Assembly: GCF_043290135.1 (NCBI RefSeq)
Contig: NC_134710.1
Location: 252,948,092 to 253,012,091, forward strand
Length of the DNA stretch: 64,000 bases
Reading direction: 5' to 3'
Source: Rhipicephalus microplus
Taxonomy: Eukaryota; Arthropoda; Arachnida; Ixodida; Ixodidae
Under the pieces are notes generated by a model, which made no database searches, was not told the origin of the DNA, and worked only from the letters and a program-made list of their open reading frames with translations. The translations under genes were made by a program, and so were the position numbers. Each line of letters begins with the position of its first letter. The first letter of the stretch is position 1. Shown here one piece after another: positions 1 to 11,021 of the stretch.

Positions 1-399
1 GAGAAATGAATGAGCTACTTTAGCCAATCAGCGATCCGCATCGCATCTTGGGGAAACACTGATAGCATCTCAACCGCGCTGTTCACGCCATTTTGAAAGA
101 CGGCAAGGTAGAAAGAAAGAATTCACAGTCAAAACAAGATCAAGATGGCGCTGGACGGCTGCATGGTCTCAGAATGGCGCGCGCGCGCGAAATTTGGTTT
201 GATTTCGGCTCTTGCGCGTGTTTTGGGCACTGCAGCGGCCTTGAAATTAGCATTTTTTTTTTTCGCGCTTTGGGGTGTAATTAGGCACTGATATTTACAG
301 AATGGGTAGTTTATGGGACATACAACTCAACAATATGGTTTTTCAAAAACAGACTTTTTTTTTATTTTTACAGTTTTCATGGGCTTTGTCCCCCCTTAA
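1..399. mobile_element. Right end of a TTAA-flanked DNA transposon (left end outside window)
   Basis: Positions 381-399 end in a run of C followed by TTAA, preceded by a T-rich stretch. Read in reverse complement it starts TTAAGGGGGGACAAAGCCC, closely matching the termini of the complete TTAA element at 45308-48248 and of those at 9325-10774 and 28325. I see no transposase motif in 1-380, so this is probably the tail of a copy that starts before the window. The left extent is unknown. Confidence 0.5.
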
Positions 400-1269
400 A
401 GACAGCGTGACAATGCGTCGGACACTGAGCGACGACCCATCGACCTCCTTACCACTCGAAAACAGCTGCCAGCATCACCTAAAAAAACGGAAAAAGACCG
501 ACAAAGGAGGAATGACGCCACCGCTTGCAACACCGTTGACGGGATGTTCCAGAGAAGACCGGAAGCATCTGTAGCTTTCGCTGTGCTGCATGCAAACGAC
601 GCATCCGACTGAGACCGACTGCTACCCGCCGCTGCACACTTTTATAGCCTTGCGCCCGGATTCCAGACAGTTCTGGGGCCTTCGCTTGTGTGCAGCACAA
701 CGGAGGCTGTCTTGCACGCAAGTCGCGAATGGCGTCGCAAGCCACGGCGTCATTCCTTCGCAGTCTTTCTAGGCGATGCCAGCGCCTGTTTCTAGGTGGT
801 AAGGAGATTGATGCAACATTGCTTGGTGTCTGACGCGTTGTCGCACTGTCTTTAATGGTTGTTTTTTCGTTGCGGGCACTTTAAAGGGGAAACCGCTGTC
901 AGCGCGGCTGCTTTCCGTTATTCAAAGGAGCGCTCGTTTTGTGACATACGATAACAACTCAAAATGGATTTTAGCGGTGCTCCGGCGACCTTCGTTTACA
1001 AGGTGCATAATTAGAACCAGCATTACTGCGATTTTCATTCCCTCAAGGAAGTTTCAGCTGATTTTCCCAGAGAGGCCTAAATTCCTTAAGTTTTTCCTGA
1101 GATTTTCCAGACTGACCGAAATCCCCGAGATTGCCTGGTTTTCCTGGTTGGTAGACACAGTGTTAGTGAACTGCTTATGTGAAATTTAATTATTAATAGC
1201 CAGGTAACAATTTTCAGGGGCCTCTACTCTATGAGCTCCTTTTAGTTTTTCGTAGCCATCTTGTGCACT
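400..1269. other. Intronic/intergenic stretch, nothing recognised
   Basis: Only short open frames on both strands without family motifs, and no splice-flanked segment resembling ABCF1. A second TTTAAAGGGG motif near 880 may be a decayed transposon end, but no partner was found. Confidence 0.4.
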
Positions 1270-1817
1270 TTAAGGGGGGACGCGGCTTTGGGATCGCAAG
1301 AAATGGCGAAAAAATCGTTTTTTTGGAACTCAAATTCTCAGTTTCAGGAACCCTTTTTCTATCTGGTTCCAAAGTATCTACAGTGAAAACCGTGCAGAAG
1401 TGCTTAGGAAAATTCGTTTCACCCACCTAGGTAGCAAAACTTTTTCTGGAAATCGCGAGAAAACAGCAATTTCCAAAAAATTATAGCTTCGCGATGCTTG
1501 GGCCGGGAGCCGGCTTCTTGGGCTCATCGGAAAGAGCATTTCTTCGTGTTTAACTTTCCCGCCTCAACTGGCTCCTCCCTTTAACAACAACCCCACAAAA
1601 AACAAATGTTACAAGGTCATTTTGAGGCCCTTGATTGGCCGTGGCCGCCATGTTGCCTCAGCTTGCCTCACAATTGGCCCGATGCTCGCTCCAGAAGATC
1701 GGCGTCTACTGCTTGTGCGTCGCGAGGACATGGCTCTCGAAAATCACTACTTCGTGACGTGTTCATGGCTTCATGATCACTTAAAATATAATTACGCTTT
1801 AGTTACAACCAGTAAGC

Positions 1818-2173
1818 AGATGCGCGATCAGGTTACTACGAGCGGGCGCGCGGTCTACGAGCGCCGCGCGTCATCGGAGTCGTCTTTAGCCCTAACTCCG
1901 CCGACAGCGAGACTGCGGGCAAGAACGACGCGCTAGCCCATTCGTGGCGACGTGCTTCTTAGCAAGCAATGATGCTGTAAGCGGCGGCACGATCCGATTT
2001 CTACGAGTGGCCGCACCGGATGCACAATCAGATTACTACGAGCGGGCTTGCGGTCTACGAGTGCGGCGCGTCATCCGAGTCGGCTTTAGCGCTAACTCGG
2101 CTGACAGCAAGACTGCGGGCAGGAACGATGCGCAAGCGCACTCTTGGCGACGTGCTTCTTCGCAAGGAATGTA
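1818..2173. repeat. Tandem duplication, about 200-bp period, two copies
   Basis: The stretch 1818-1972 (ATCAGGTTACTACGAGCGGG onward) recurs with substitutions at 2018-2173. Both copies share the 'ggtctacgag' block, the 'gactgcgggca' block and the terminal 'ggcgacgtgcttctt' block. It is GC-rich compared with surrounding intron sequence, as transposon interiors in this window tend to be. Confidence 0.7.
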
Positions 2174-2931
2174 GCACATCTCTCGCTAGCTCCTGAATCA
2201 CGTACAGGCATTTTACGCATAGATAGCGGACAACACAGTAAAGCTCGTCACCCCCCCCCCCCCCTCCCCTTCACTGCCAAGGATTGCTCGGAACAACGGC
2301 TAGCAGTTTCGCGCGTTGCCATTCGAAAATGCGATGACAAGCGCAGTGCGCGCCGATTTTGCCAATTTTTTGTCATCGTAGTTACACATTTCGTGCATCA
2401 TCACCGAACGCCGCCGGCAAGTGCATTACGCCCTGGCTGCACCGTCCACGCACTCCACCGTCATATGGAGTGCTGTCAATATGTTTTTGTGATGCGATTC
2501 AGACGTGCTTGGAGCCGAGCTTGATGTCGCCACGAACGTCTATGAATGTTCCGAGGTTAATGAATTGCTGTAGATTAGAGTTTCCGCGACCGGCTGTATG
2601 ATGATGCGTTTCATGGCTAAAGCGGCAAAAGAGCATGTATGAATAAGGAGCACAAATTTTTATATGCCCCTTTCGCGTCAGTAATTATATTGCTAAAAAT
2701 TTCTGTGCCACCAGTCTTCTGCCCATAACTTTGTTATTTGGAAAGAAGGCATAGGCCGTCATGGTATGATCCATTTTTCTGATGCAATAAACCTCTCTCC
2801 AAATAAAGAAAAGTTCAGTAAATATTTGTAATAAGGTATTTAATTACACTAATTACAACTTCAGCACAAAAAATATGTGTAATAATTTCAGTATATGGTT
2901 TTATTCAATTACAATCTTTTCTGTCATACCT

Positions 2932-2989
2932 ATCACACCACTCCTTCATATTGTCACGACCCCCTGACAATATGAAGGAGTGGTGTGAT
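2932..2989. repeat. Perfect 25-bp inverted repeat (hairpin), 8-nt loop
   Basis: Left arm 2932-2956 and right arm 2965-2989 are exact reverse complements over 25 bp, separated by eight bases (CGACCCCC). It lies in AT-rich sequence with no open frame and no matching TIR. A snap-back repair duplication, a tiny fold-back element or a small-RNA hairpin are all possible; the sequence does not discriminate. Confidence 0.85.
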
Positions 2990-3993
2990 GGAACATGGCA
3001 ATATAAAGAACTTGGTTTGAAATCCATACTTGTTCTATGTAAATCATGAAAAGCAGTAAATCATGATAAGAAGTCAAATATCACAAGACAAACCTGAGAT
3101 CACAATTTTTTGGTGTTTAGAGACGTAAAGAAAAGTTGAAACTTTCAACGCAGCTTTCTCAATACTGTTTTTTTGACATTATGCTCAGCCCCTCCACATG
3201 GTTCAATGAAGAAATAATTTGTCTCTCGTAAAGCATTTGTGGTATCGCTTCGAAATTTTTATGCAAGCAAAATTTTATTTTTAGTGTCTGTGCCAATTTT
3301 CATCAATATCCAATGAGAAACAAAAACGTTCATCGAAAAAATTTTTCTTACAAGTGTGTTTTGGACATTGTGCATTGCTCGTGGAAAGAGTAGCACCGGA
3401 ATGACTGGACCGATTTTGATTCCGTTTTTTTTTTTTTTTTGCTGAATCCCTGAACACTGATTGTGGGTACAGCAATCTTCAATTTCTGTTTTATGGCCCC
3501 GTTTTTTTTTCTAGGCGATAATTTGTCCGTGCCACTATTTCTGACAATGTGTGTCGGCAGCCATGATAATCTCTCAAAAAAAAAAAAGAGAACTTATTAA
3601 AGAATTCTGAGAGTGCCATACCCTGTAGCTTTCTTTTGAGTAAAGTTCAACACCATTCGCAACTTCCTGGCATGTTTTGTTACAGCGCTAGGCTTTCCAT
3701 GAGCAGACCATGTAATTGGACCATGTAGCATTATGTAACTTAACTACTGAAGGTATCGTAATGAAACTGCATATTTCCCTATTCCAGAGACTTATGAGTA
3801 TGCAGGTCAAATTTCATTGCTGTAGGTCAACAAATAAAAAAGTTTTTTTCAATGCCACCTCCCCCTTAAAAACAAATAAGAATGAAAAAATATGTTAAAG
3901 AAGAAACAGTTGTGTTTTTCGATTCTCATCTACCCTTAAGTGTGATGTGTTCAATGCAATAGCTAATCATAGCAGGTCAAAATGCCTACTTAC

Positions 3994-4026
3994 CAGCCTA
4001 TGGTTTCTTCGAGCTTCTCCTTGAAG
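3994..4026 (-). CDS. ABCF1: ABCF1 exon i (33-bp microexon, NBD2 after Walker A)
   Basis: The minus strand reads TTTTTTAG | 33 bp | GTAAGTAG, eleven codons giving LQGEARRNHRL. This follows directly, in phase 0, on the exon at 5876-5946, which ends in LTP. In ABCF1 proteins the segment after the second Walker A reads LTP-(x)-G-E-x-R-(K/R)-N-H-R-L, so the position, frame and residues agree. It begins the stretch that leads to the Q-loop of NBD2. The next exon (Q-loop, second signature and Walker B) is not visible in 1-3993 and must lie outside the window. The length is unusually small for a coding exon, but both splice sites are good and the phase closes exactly. Confidence 0.85.
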
Positions 4027-4183
4027 CTAAAAAATGAAAACAAGAGGACAAGGCATTAACAAAAGTTCATTATAAAAAACAAAATGATGTCTATGTCTAA
4101 GCTGAACTTGCAGAAAAAAAATGAATCCTCGCATATCCACGAGGTGAATGATGATGAGTGGGCAAGGCTCCGGAAATAAGCTA

Positions 4184-5290
4184 CCGTAATTACTCGAATC
4201 TAACGCGCACCTTTTTTCCGGTTAAGCGGGTTCATAAATCGCATGCGCGTTAGAATCGAGTACGAACAAAAAAATTACGGTCAATCTATTGCCATCGGCA
4301 AATCCAAAATGGCCGCCCCCTACGTGCGTCGGCATGGCGCGTCGGCCATTTCTGCCTATCTGTTTCCTATGTGTGGCACTTCAAACGTGTGCTGAGGAGT
4401 TCGCCATCTAGTAGTGCATTAGCATCGACAACGTGAAAGGGCTGACTCCAAAAACTCGAGTGCACCACGATGCCGCTTTTAAAAGAAAAGTCATCGCGTG
4501 TGCAGAAACGGACGGAAATCGGGCCCGCATCACGGTCGTTCGGAGTTTCCGAAACGTGCGTGCGAGACCGGCAGAAACAAAAGCAAAAGATTGTCGATAG
4601 CAAAGCTTCACGCAAAGGCTTCAGTGGACCACAGCAGGGTCGGTTTCCGCAAATTAAAGAGCTGCTCGGCGAGTATGTGCTTGAGCAGCGAGCGGCACAG
4701 CGGCCCGTGACGACAGAACTGCTCCAAGTGCGGGCTATGCAATTAGTCTTAGAAAAAAGTCTAATGCGGAGCCAGTTTAAAGCGAGCAGGTGCTGGCTAA
4801 CTAACTTTATGAAGAGGAAAGGCTTTTTCCTCTGAAGGGGAACATGCATATGCGAAAAGTTTTGCGGAGGAATATGATGAAAAGCTTCACAGTTTTCAGA
4901 GGTTCGTCCTAAACTTGCGGCGCAACAACGGCTACCTGCTTGGGCAAATCGGGAATGCCGATCAGACACCTCTTTACTTCGACATGCCTGGCACCACAAC
5001 CGTCGAGAAGAAGGGGGTGAAGCAAGTTCATGTGCTGACATCGGTCCACGGTAAAACTACAGTGACGGCAATGCTCTGTTACACGTCAGATGAGCACAAG
5101 CTTTGCCCGTACTTCATATTTAAATGGAAGACGCTCACGAAAGGAGTCGTTTTTTCGAGTGGTGTGATCGTGCGGGCCCGCGAGAAAAATAGGTGCGCAT
5201 TGCAATCGATGTCTTACGTTTTTTTTTTTTTCGCAGTGGAAATCGGGTGCGCGTTACAATCGAGGGCGCGGTAGAATCGAGTAAATACGG
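4184..5290 (+). mobile_element. pogo/Tigger-type (POGK-like) DNA transposon, decayed
   Basis: Bounded by TA dinucleotides (4182-4183 and 5291-5292) and imperfect terminal inverted repeats: the left begins CCGTAATTACTCGAATC and the right, reversed, begins CCGTATTTACTCGATTC. It sits in the intron between ABCF1 exons h and i. At about 1.1 kb it is too short for a whole transposase gene plus UTRs. It holds two remnants of a pogo-type transposase (4470-5274). Confidence 0.8.
4470..5274 (+). pseudogene. pogo/POGK-like transposase remnant
   Basis: The first open stretch (4470-4835) has a basic N-terminus, then a CENP-B-type helix-turn-helix region (RFPQIKELLGEYVLEQR, later ASRCWLTNFMKRKGF). The second (4915-5274) contains the start of the DDE domain: GNADQTPLYFDMP carries the first catalytic Asp and is followed by KQVHVLTSVHGKTTVTAML. 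These are the landmarks of pogo/Tigger transposases of the POGK type. The two parts are in different frames with a stop between them, and the second and third catalytic residues are missing because the right TIR follows soon after. It is not functional. Confidence 0.75.
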
Positions 5291-5875
5291 TAGTAAGCAG
5301 TGGATCCTCCGTACATTTTGCCCACTCGATAATTATGTAAAGTCATGACAAACATGAGGTAGTACATACACACACTATTTTATTTATTCCTGTATGTAGT
5401 AGCGAGATTCGGCTTCCGTTGATCCATCATTATGACTGCTTTGTGGTCTGCGAAGTGAACAGCAATGGTTCTTGGATTGGATACTGTCAGTAATTGGCCT
5501 TGAGCTCAGAGTCAGCTTTACAGTGAGCCCGGGCTGCAGCTGCTTTGTGAGCCCTGTGCTCCGCCGCCTTGTTTTCATTCACAATATCAAAGTGCACTGG
5601 CTCACGACTGTCGAAAAAGAGAAAAATGGGCCAAGAACGAGTGTAGTTGGTAGTAACAGCCTTCTAGCGGTCTCCTATCAAACTAGAGCATGTGCCACAG
5701 TGGAGCAAGCACTGGAGAGCTATCTAGTGGTCTCCATTCAAACTAGAAGTGAGAGCACAGCTGCGCGTCTAGTGAGTGCTCCAAGTACTAGCGGCTGGCT
5801 ACAGCGATGGGGGGCAATCCTCGACCATGAGGAGCTTTGCCCCTAAAACACCTTGTAATAGATTTGGTTGCTCAC
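5291..5875. other. Intron sequence with a ~65-bp imperfect repeat
   Basis: Two copies of a segment starting CTAG(C/T)GGTCTCC occur at about 5663 and 5729. The block 'gaggagctttgcccctaaaaca' at 5829-5850 looks like a dispersed repeat, though its family cannot be named. No coding potential recognised. Confidence 0.4.
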
Positions 5876-5946
5876 CGGAGTCAAGTCTCCACAAAGAAGC
5901 TTGAGAAATGTACTTTTCCCAACACCATTTGGGCCAACCACAGCAA
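5876..5946 (-). CDS. ABCF1: ABCF1 exon h (NBD2 Walker A)
   Basis: Acceptor TTCTTAG lies above 5946 and donor CCG|GTGAGC below 5876. The 71 bp, entered in phase 1, give [17 protein letters not shown] followed by [15 protein letters not shown] is the P-loop of the second nucleotide-binding domain and binds the phosphates of ATP. The split codon with the previous exon (AGG G|TT GCT) restores R-V-A-V-V, as expected for ABCF1. The downstream intron (4027-5875) contains the pogo remnant. Confidence 0.95.
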
Positions 5947-7247
5947 CTAAGAAAAAAAAAAAGCATTGACAAAAACATCAGTGGTTACATGACAACGGTG
6001 TGAAAATAGTAGCACCATATGTCTCACACCATATGTCTTCCGCCTAAAATGTCTTTCGAAAATACAATTATTTCCTGATACTGTAGCAAAGCCCACAAGA
6101 CTGAGGGCAACACCAAAATCTTCTGTAGTGTTGGCTGCTATGTCTAGTTTAGCAGGCTTCATCTTCGTCACAACTTTTCAGAGTTACTATTAATGACCTG
6201 CCCATCATAAGGGAAGAACTACTTTCTCGGCAGATAAGAAAATGAATGCCTGGTTTAAGGAGCCCTGTTACACCTTTCCAAGTTGTCACCATTTTAGTGG
6301 ACTCTTATTATACAAATCCCCGTCCACAATTAACGTCTTTTTATCTCATGAGCTTGGACATTTTCATTCTTTAATTCTTTTTTTCCCCCTTCAGATGTAT
6401 CAGCCCGCACTCCTGGTTTAGCAAGGCATTCGGATGGGTTCGCAGTACATGGTATTCTATGAGAACTATGCCGGGATCGGTGAAATACAACGTAACAGCC
6501 GAGAAAACGCAAAAGTGAGGAACGTAACAGCGGTGTACCACTGTATGCGACTTAGCTATTGCTAATTTCGCATGCTTTAAGAACCTGTCCGAACCTTGCA
6601 CTATTATAATTTTTAGCAGCAGTTTTGAACTGTTATACTATGGCTGTAGCACAGGTGCCATAAGAATTTTCTAGAATGCTGGGATATGGCTGCGCACTTC
6701 GGCAACAGTAATAACACAGAAGAACAAATAGACATCAGTGCTTTTATTCTATATATTTTCTCAGTTTCCTATAAACTAGTATTGTCCTTGTTACCTATGT
6801 GTGTTACCACGTCCCATTATTTCTAACCAACAAGCTCACCAGTACTTATTAGTATGCACTATTTTATTCTTACACTACATTGCACAACTTTAAATACCTC
6901 TAAAGCGATCTCAGAAAAATATTGTTGAGAAAAGAGAACATTTTAATTTGTGCCTCCTCCCAATGGACGGTAACAAATGGAATGCAGGAAGAGATGCACG
7001 CACATATCCGCGCGTGCACACACACATCCACACGCACACACAAAAGAGCACAGCTGAGTGATTTGACTACAGCAACAAGTGCACTTTACAGTTCAGTTTT
7101 TCTCTCTACAATTGCCATTTCTAACCAGAAAGCAAATCATGGAAATATCCAAGCCTGCTTTAGCTCTGCATTACCTGTACTGACATGAATGCAAGCATGT
7201 GCACACAACACACACTTATTCCATTCATATGAATGAAAAGAACCTAC
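5947..7247. other. ABCF1 intron, nothing recognised
   Basis: AT-rich sequence with a CA-rich patch near 7005-7045. The short open frames on both strands show no family motif. Confidence 0.5.
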
Positions 7248-7322
7248 CCCTAGAAGTCATGTCAATACCAAAATCTAGGTTCTTGAAGAGTAATGGCTGT
7301 CCTGGGTATCCAAACGTGACAT
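7248..7322 (-). CDS. ABCF1: ABCF1 exon g (start of NBD2)
   Basis: The minus strand shows acceptor TTTCAG, then 75 bp, then donor G|GTAGGT. Joined to exon f by the split codon A|AT, it reads NVTFGYPGQPLLFKNLDFG then IDMTSR. This is the first beta-strand region and A-loop of the second ABC domain; the aromatic Tyr in FGYPGQ is at the place where ABC ATPases stack the adenine ring. The match to ABCF1 (FGYxGQ...LFKNLDFGIDM) is nearly residue for residue, which separates it from ABCF2 and ABCF3. Confidence 0.95.
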
Positions 7323-8681
7323 CTGAAATGAAGCGTAAGCACAACTTATATAAACTAATTACAAAAAATTTAACACCCATTCTAGGCAAACTTTAGGATG
7401 CAGGCAGAAATAAGCAAAAGGCAGTGGTGATCCAGCTAGTTTATGATTTGGAGTGATTTTAGAAGCAGGAAAAAGTCTGTTTTGGAGCCGATTTGGAGCA
7501 GACAAAACATAATTTATGATAATTTGGTGCAAAACAAGAATAAATTATCGGGGAATATTGTTATTAGTGTGTGAACTAGGAACAATGCTGCAATATGAAC
7601 AAGGAGACCAAACAGACATGCAGAGAGCAGCCATTAATCAGGTTTTTAGCATCAAAGTGTCACAATCTGATTTACTGCACTGCAAAAGATGGACGTGACG
7701 TGCAAAAGTTAAGCGTTTGTGACAAGAACGGTTACATGTGTTAGTAACAAGGTAAGTATGTACGGCATATACTGCTTGTGATATGACAGGTGTCACAAGT
7801 TTATACAAAAAGAGCCTAATTAGAAAATCAGCAATTTAACAATTAAAGAATGAAGACAAAGAAAACTTGATTGCTGCAAGGGAGGACATACTGTTTGAAT
7901 TTTTTTACGTAGGTGGTGCATTAATTATTTGGCACAACTCACTGTGGATGATGCTCCACCTTACGCAATAATCGCTAGAGATGCAAGAGATATTTTCCTT
8001 TAATTTAGAAGACTTCGAGCTCAGCACCTCTTGTTTTCAAGATTCAGAAAAAGAAGCATTTTAAAAATTGAACTGACATGATGTAAACAGCTGGTATGAA
8101 GGGGGTGCGGCGAGTGATGAATGTAAACTTGAAGAGGGGGATGCATTCATTCAAAGTAGCCATGAAGGAGACTAGTTCGTAAGTGGAAATGTTGGCTTTT
8201 GCAATGCTACGTCTTCACGAGTCTTGCCCCTAAATATGCTGTCAAGGTGCGATGGGTGAGTACAAGCCCCGTGCTACTGGCACGGCAGGGGAATACCTAT
8301 GGTGATCTGCGAACAGGCAAAATGACAGATGGCAACTTACTAGTTAGGTAGGAAGAGTGCTATTATTTTTTGCTCTAATTAGGGGGGAGGGTTTCAGGAA
8401 GTCAATGTGCGATTTCAGAACAAATGGCTGCTGCGCTGAGCCCGCTCACAAGCCTAGTTCTCGAGTGTGAGGGAAACACTTGGGAAGATTTACAAGCTCG
8501 GGAAACTTATTCTACCTTTTATTGCGATAGAAATGATACTGACAGTGTCTATAAGGTTTCTACCGTCCCGGTCATGTCGCTCCGTCTTCATCACTCCGAG
8601 GCACATGAAATCTATCTCGTCTTTTATAGCGGTCGTCAAATGCTTAACAGAGAGGAAATGCCTCACCCATCTTTAACTATG
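7323..8681. other. ABCF1 intron; one GGAGC-rich patch
   Basis: Around 7440-7515 there is a short sequence with repeated TTTGGAG(C/T) units like those at 35885-36060 and 41310-41400. Otherwise nothing is recognised up to the fold-back element at 8682. Confidence 0.4.
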
Positions 8682-9324
8682 CAGGGTGTTCCAGGTAACT
8701 TTAGTCAGAGTTTTAAAATATGCCAGCACACGCAATTACGACTCAACCAAATGCATGTTCCCCACCGTAGCCTGGAGTTAAGACTATTTTTTGTGTTCTC
8801 AAATATTGTTTAATTAGATCTGTTTAATAAACAAACTTTTGAAGGAACGAAGATGGATAAAAAAATTTAATGAGAAAGTTGTAGACTGGTTTGCAAAGCG
8901 TCTAATTAGACAGTTTTGAACTTTATATCTGCTAGGTATTAGTGTTTTTCTGCTAATTACAAATGCTCACGAAATACAAAAATACCTCGTGACAAACCCG
9001 CTCGTGCGCCAGTGTGCACAATGACTCTAGTGCTCCCTAATGTTCCGCGTACGAACGACCATAGCATTTGCCCCATTGCGCTGTCTCGGCAGGGCCGCAA
9101 CAATGGTGGTGGCTTTACGATGAACACGTTTTGCTATCGGCCACAAAAACGATAACCACTGCGACTGCTTATCACTGTCATGAACCGGTGCGAGAGAAGC
9201 GTGTTGTTCATACGCGACACCATATGGAGCACTAGAATCATCGTGCACACTGACGCGCGAGCGGATTTGTCACGTGATATTTTTTGTATTTCACGAGCAG
9301 TTGTACTTAGCAGAACACTAATAC

Positions 9325-10774
9325 TTAAGGGAGGACATGGGTCTTTAAAATTTTTTTTCTGTTTTTGGCTCAATCTTGACCAAACCTCACCATCTTGGAC
9401 AGTTTTTCATGCTGATTTCAAATATGTAATTGTTTCTGAAATAGCTTAAGTGGATAAAAAGATATTAACATCTGTAATTTAATTAATTATGCACTTCATT
9501 GGGGGCTTCTTGGCAACTTAATCAAGCCAGATCCAAAAAATAAATGCATAGCCCCAATGCTGAGGGCTTTCTGTATGGGGTGATGCTATTTTTATTAATT
9601 TTTAGGCATTATATAGATAAGAAAACAGACCAGCAGATACAATGTATATTCTGTTCAATATTCGCTCATTACTATCCATAATTGTAATTAACAGTATGCT
9701 TCTAGAGTAATCAAAATAGCATCACCCCATTGGTAATGTTATTACAAATAAAATGATACCAAGTTTGTCATTCTCAATCAACAGTAACATATAAGAAAAA
9801 CCTCTAAGGTTTAGTGTGGTGCACAAAAACATTGAACTGAGAAAAACGCATTTAAGGTTTCTAATAACTGTAACTTTTGCTAAAGTGAAGCTAGAGCAAT
9901 AAAAATGGCACCGTTGCATAGCTCTACATTATGTGAGTATGGCTGTACCAAATGTGTCAATGCACCTTCCCAAAATATTTGCCACAGCTCCTTTAAAAAC
10001 TGTGTACTGGCCGTTGAATCAGTATAAGGAACCCAGTCTACAACTTTGTGGCTGTTCTAGTGCATTGAAAACCAAAGGAAGACACTTGTTATATATAAAA
10101 ACATCGCACTTTTATAATGCCTGTTTTATAATGCCAGAAATGCCTGTTATTGCCTCCGCAATAACAGGCATTTCCCACAGCCCGTTGTCGTCAGAATGCG
10201 CTGCCTCGGCCATCTCCGGCGTTCTCGGCGGCGCGCAGGCCGCCCCCTTCTGCCGCGCATTCCACGCTCGCTTTCGTTTCCTGCCGAAAGCTTGACGAGT
10301 GTTCTTTTTCAGGCGAGCTTCCCAAGCCATGCCGGTGAAGTGCAGAAAGACGTATACGTCGGCGACGTCGGTACACGAGCGGGTAGCAGACGAGATAACA
10401 CGCACGAGAGCAGGCGCCGACGGAGCAAAACCAAACAAACAAAAAAAAAAGAGCGAGCAACCGTGGCCGCGCCGCCGCGCCAGCCAATGGTAAGCACGAG
10501 ACGGGGGGCTCGCCGGCGCGCGCGCGCTCTAGCCAATCGGCGGTCCGGCAGACGGCGGCGCGCGCGGGAAGTTCGAACAAATTTTCTGTTTTGCGGGCTG
10601 TTTTGCGACTTCCGTGATGGTTTGAAAATAGATTTCAACCTATTTTTTTATCGAATTTAGAGTTAATAATTTGAGGAGAGGTGCTTATAGGTTCAAAGAT
10701 TCGAAAAATGCGTTTTTCTCAAAATCAATTTTTTGGCCATTTTTTACTTTTCTAAGACCCGCATCCCCCCTTAA
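9325..10774. mobile_element. TTAA-flanked non-autonomous DNA transposon inserted in the fold-back arm
   Basis: TTAA lies at 9325-9328 and 10771-10774. The left terminus reads TTAAGGGAGGACATGGGTC and the right, reversed, TTAAGGGGGGATGCGGGTC. The same termini occur on the copies at 28325 and 45308, which carry Mutator-like transposase sequence. The interior (1.44 kb) has a GC-rich half (about 10190-10620) with overlapping open frames but no DDE motif, and a 16-bp perfect hairpin. Removing it restores the fold-back arm of the surrounding element, so its boundaries are well supported. Confidence 0.85.
10138..10173. repeat. Perfect 16-bp hairpin with 4-nt loop
   Basis: AAATGCCTGTTATTGC (10138-10153) and its exact reverse complement (10158-10173) surround the loop CTCC. 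Parts of the arm ('aatgcctgtt') also recur just upstream at 10117-10126, so a local snap-back duplication is likely. Confidence 0.8.
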
Positions 10775-11021
10775 GAGATATAAAGTTCAGAACTATCAAT
10801 TCGAACGTTTTGCAAACTGACCTACAACTTTCTCTTTGAAATTTTTTATCCATCTTTGTTCCTTCAAAAGTTAGTTAATTACAGATATAATTAAACAATA
10901 ATTGAGAACACAAAAAATGGTCGAACTCCAGGCAATGGTGAGCAACATGCATTTGGTCACGTCGTAATGGCATGTGCCGGCATATTTTTAAACTCTGGCT
11001 AAAGCTACCTAGGACACCCTG

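Larger units (their letters stand above)
1270..3869. mobile_element. Possible TTAA-flanked DNA transposon without recognisable transposase
   Basis: A left terminus beginning TTAAGGGGGGACGCGG lies at 1270 and an inward-facing right terminus ending in CCCCCTTAA lies at 3866-3869. Both resemble the ends of the Mutator-like TTAA family seen elsewhere in the window. Homology between the two ends beyond about ten bases is weak, so they could belong to two different broken copies. The interior has no DDE motifs. It contains a 200-bp tandem duplication, a poly-C tract and a 25-bp perfect hairpin, listed separately. Confidence 0.35.
8682..11021. mobile_element. Fold-back (long-TIR) element starting CAGGGTGTTCC, split by a TTAA element
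   Basis: The left arm 8682 to about 9036 (CAGGGTGTTCCAGGTAACTT onward) is the imperfect reverse complement of a right arm that now lies in two pieces, about 9226-9324 and 10775-11021. The two arms have nearly equal lengths (about 355 and 346 bp) once the insertion at 9325-10774 is removed, with a central loop of about 190 bp. No coding capacity was seen, so it is a non-autonomous hairpin-like element. The superfamily is uncertain; flanking bases do not show a clear target duplication. Confidence 0.8.

Noticed and set aside
1..3993. Further ABCF1 exon (NBD2 Q-loop, signature, Walker B)
   Set aside because: I searched the minus strand for GFFxQ-, SGGQK- and LDEPTN-type coding and found none with splice sites; it must lie outside the window.
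4367..5041. 224-codon minus-strand frame
   Set aside because: Shadow of the pogo-type transposase, which is recognisable on the plus strand in the same place.
7005..7050. CA-rich stretch as a functional element
   Set aside because: Ordinary imperfect microsatellite.
10112..10660. Overlapping frames of 108-154 codons on both strands
   Set aside because: All frames are open because the stretch is GC-rich. It lies inside a bounded non-autonomous TTAA element and shows no DDE or other motif.
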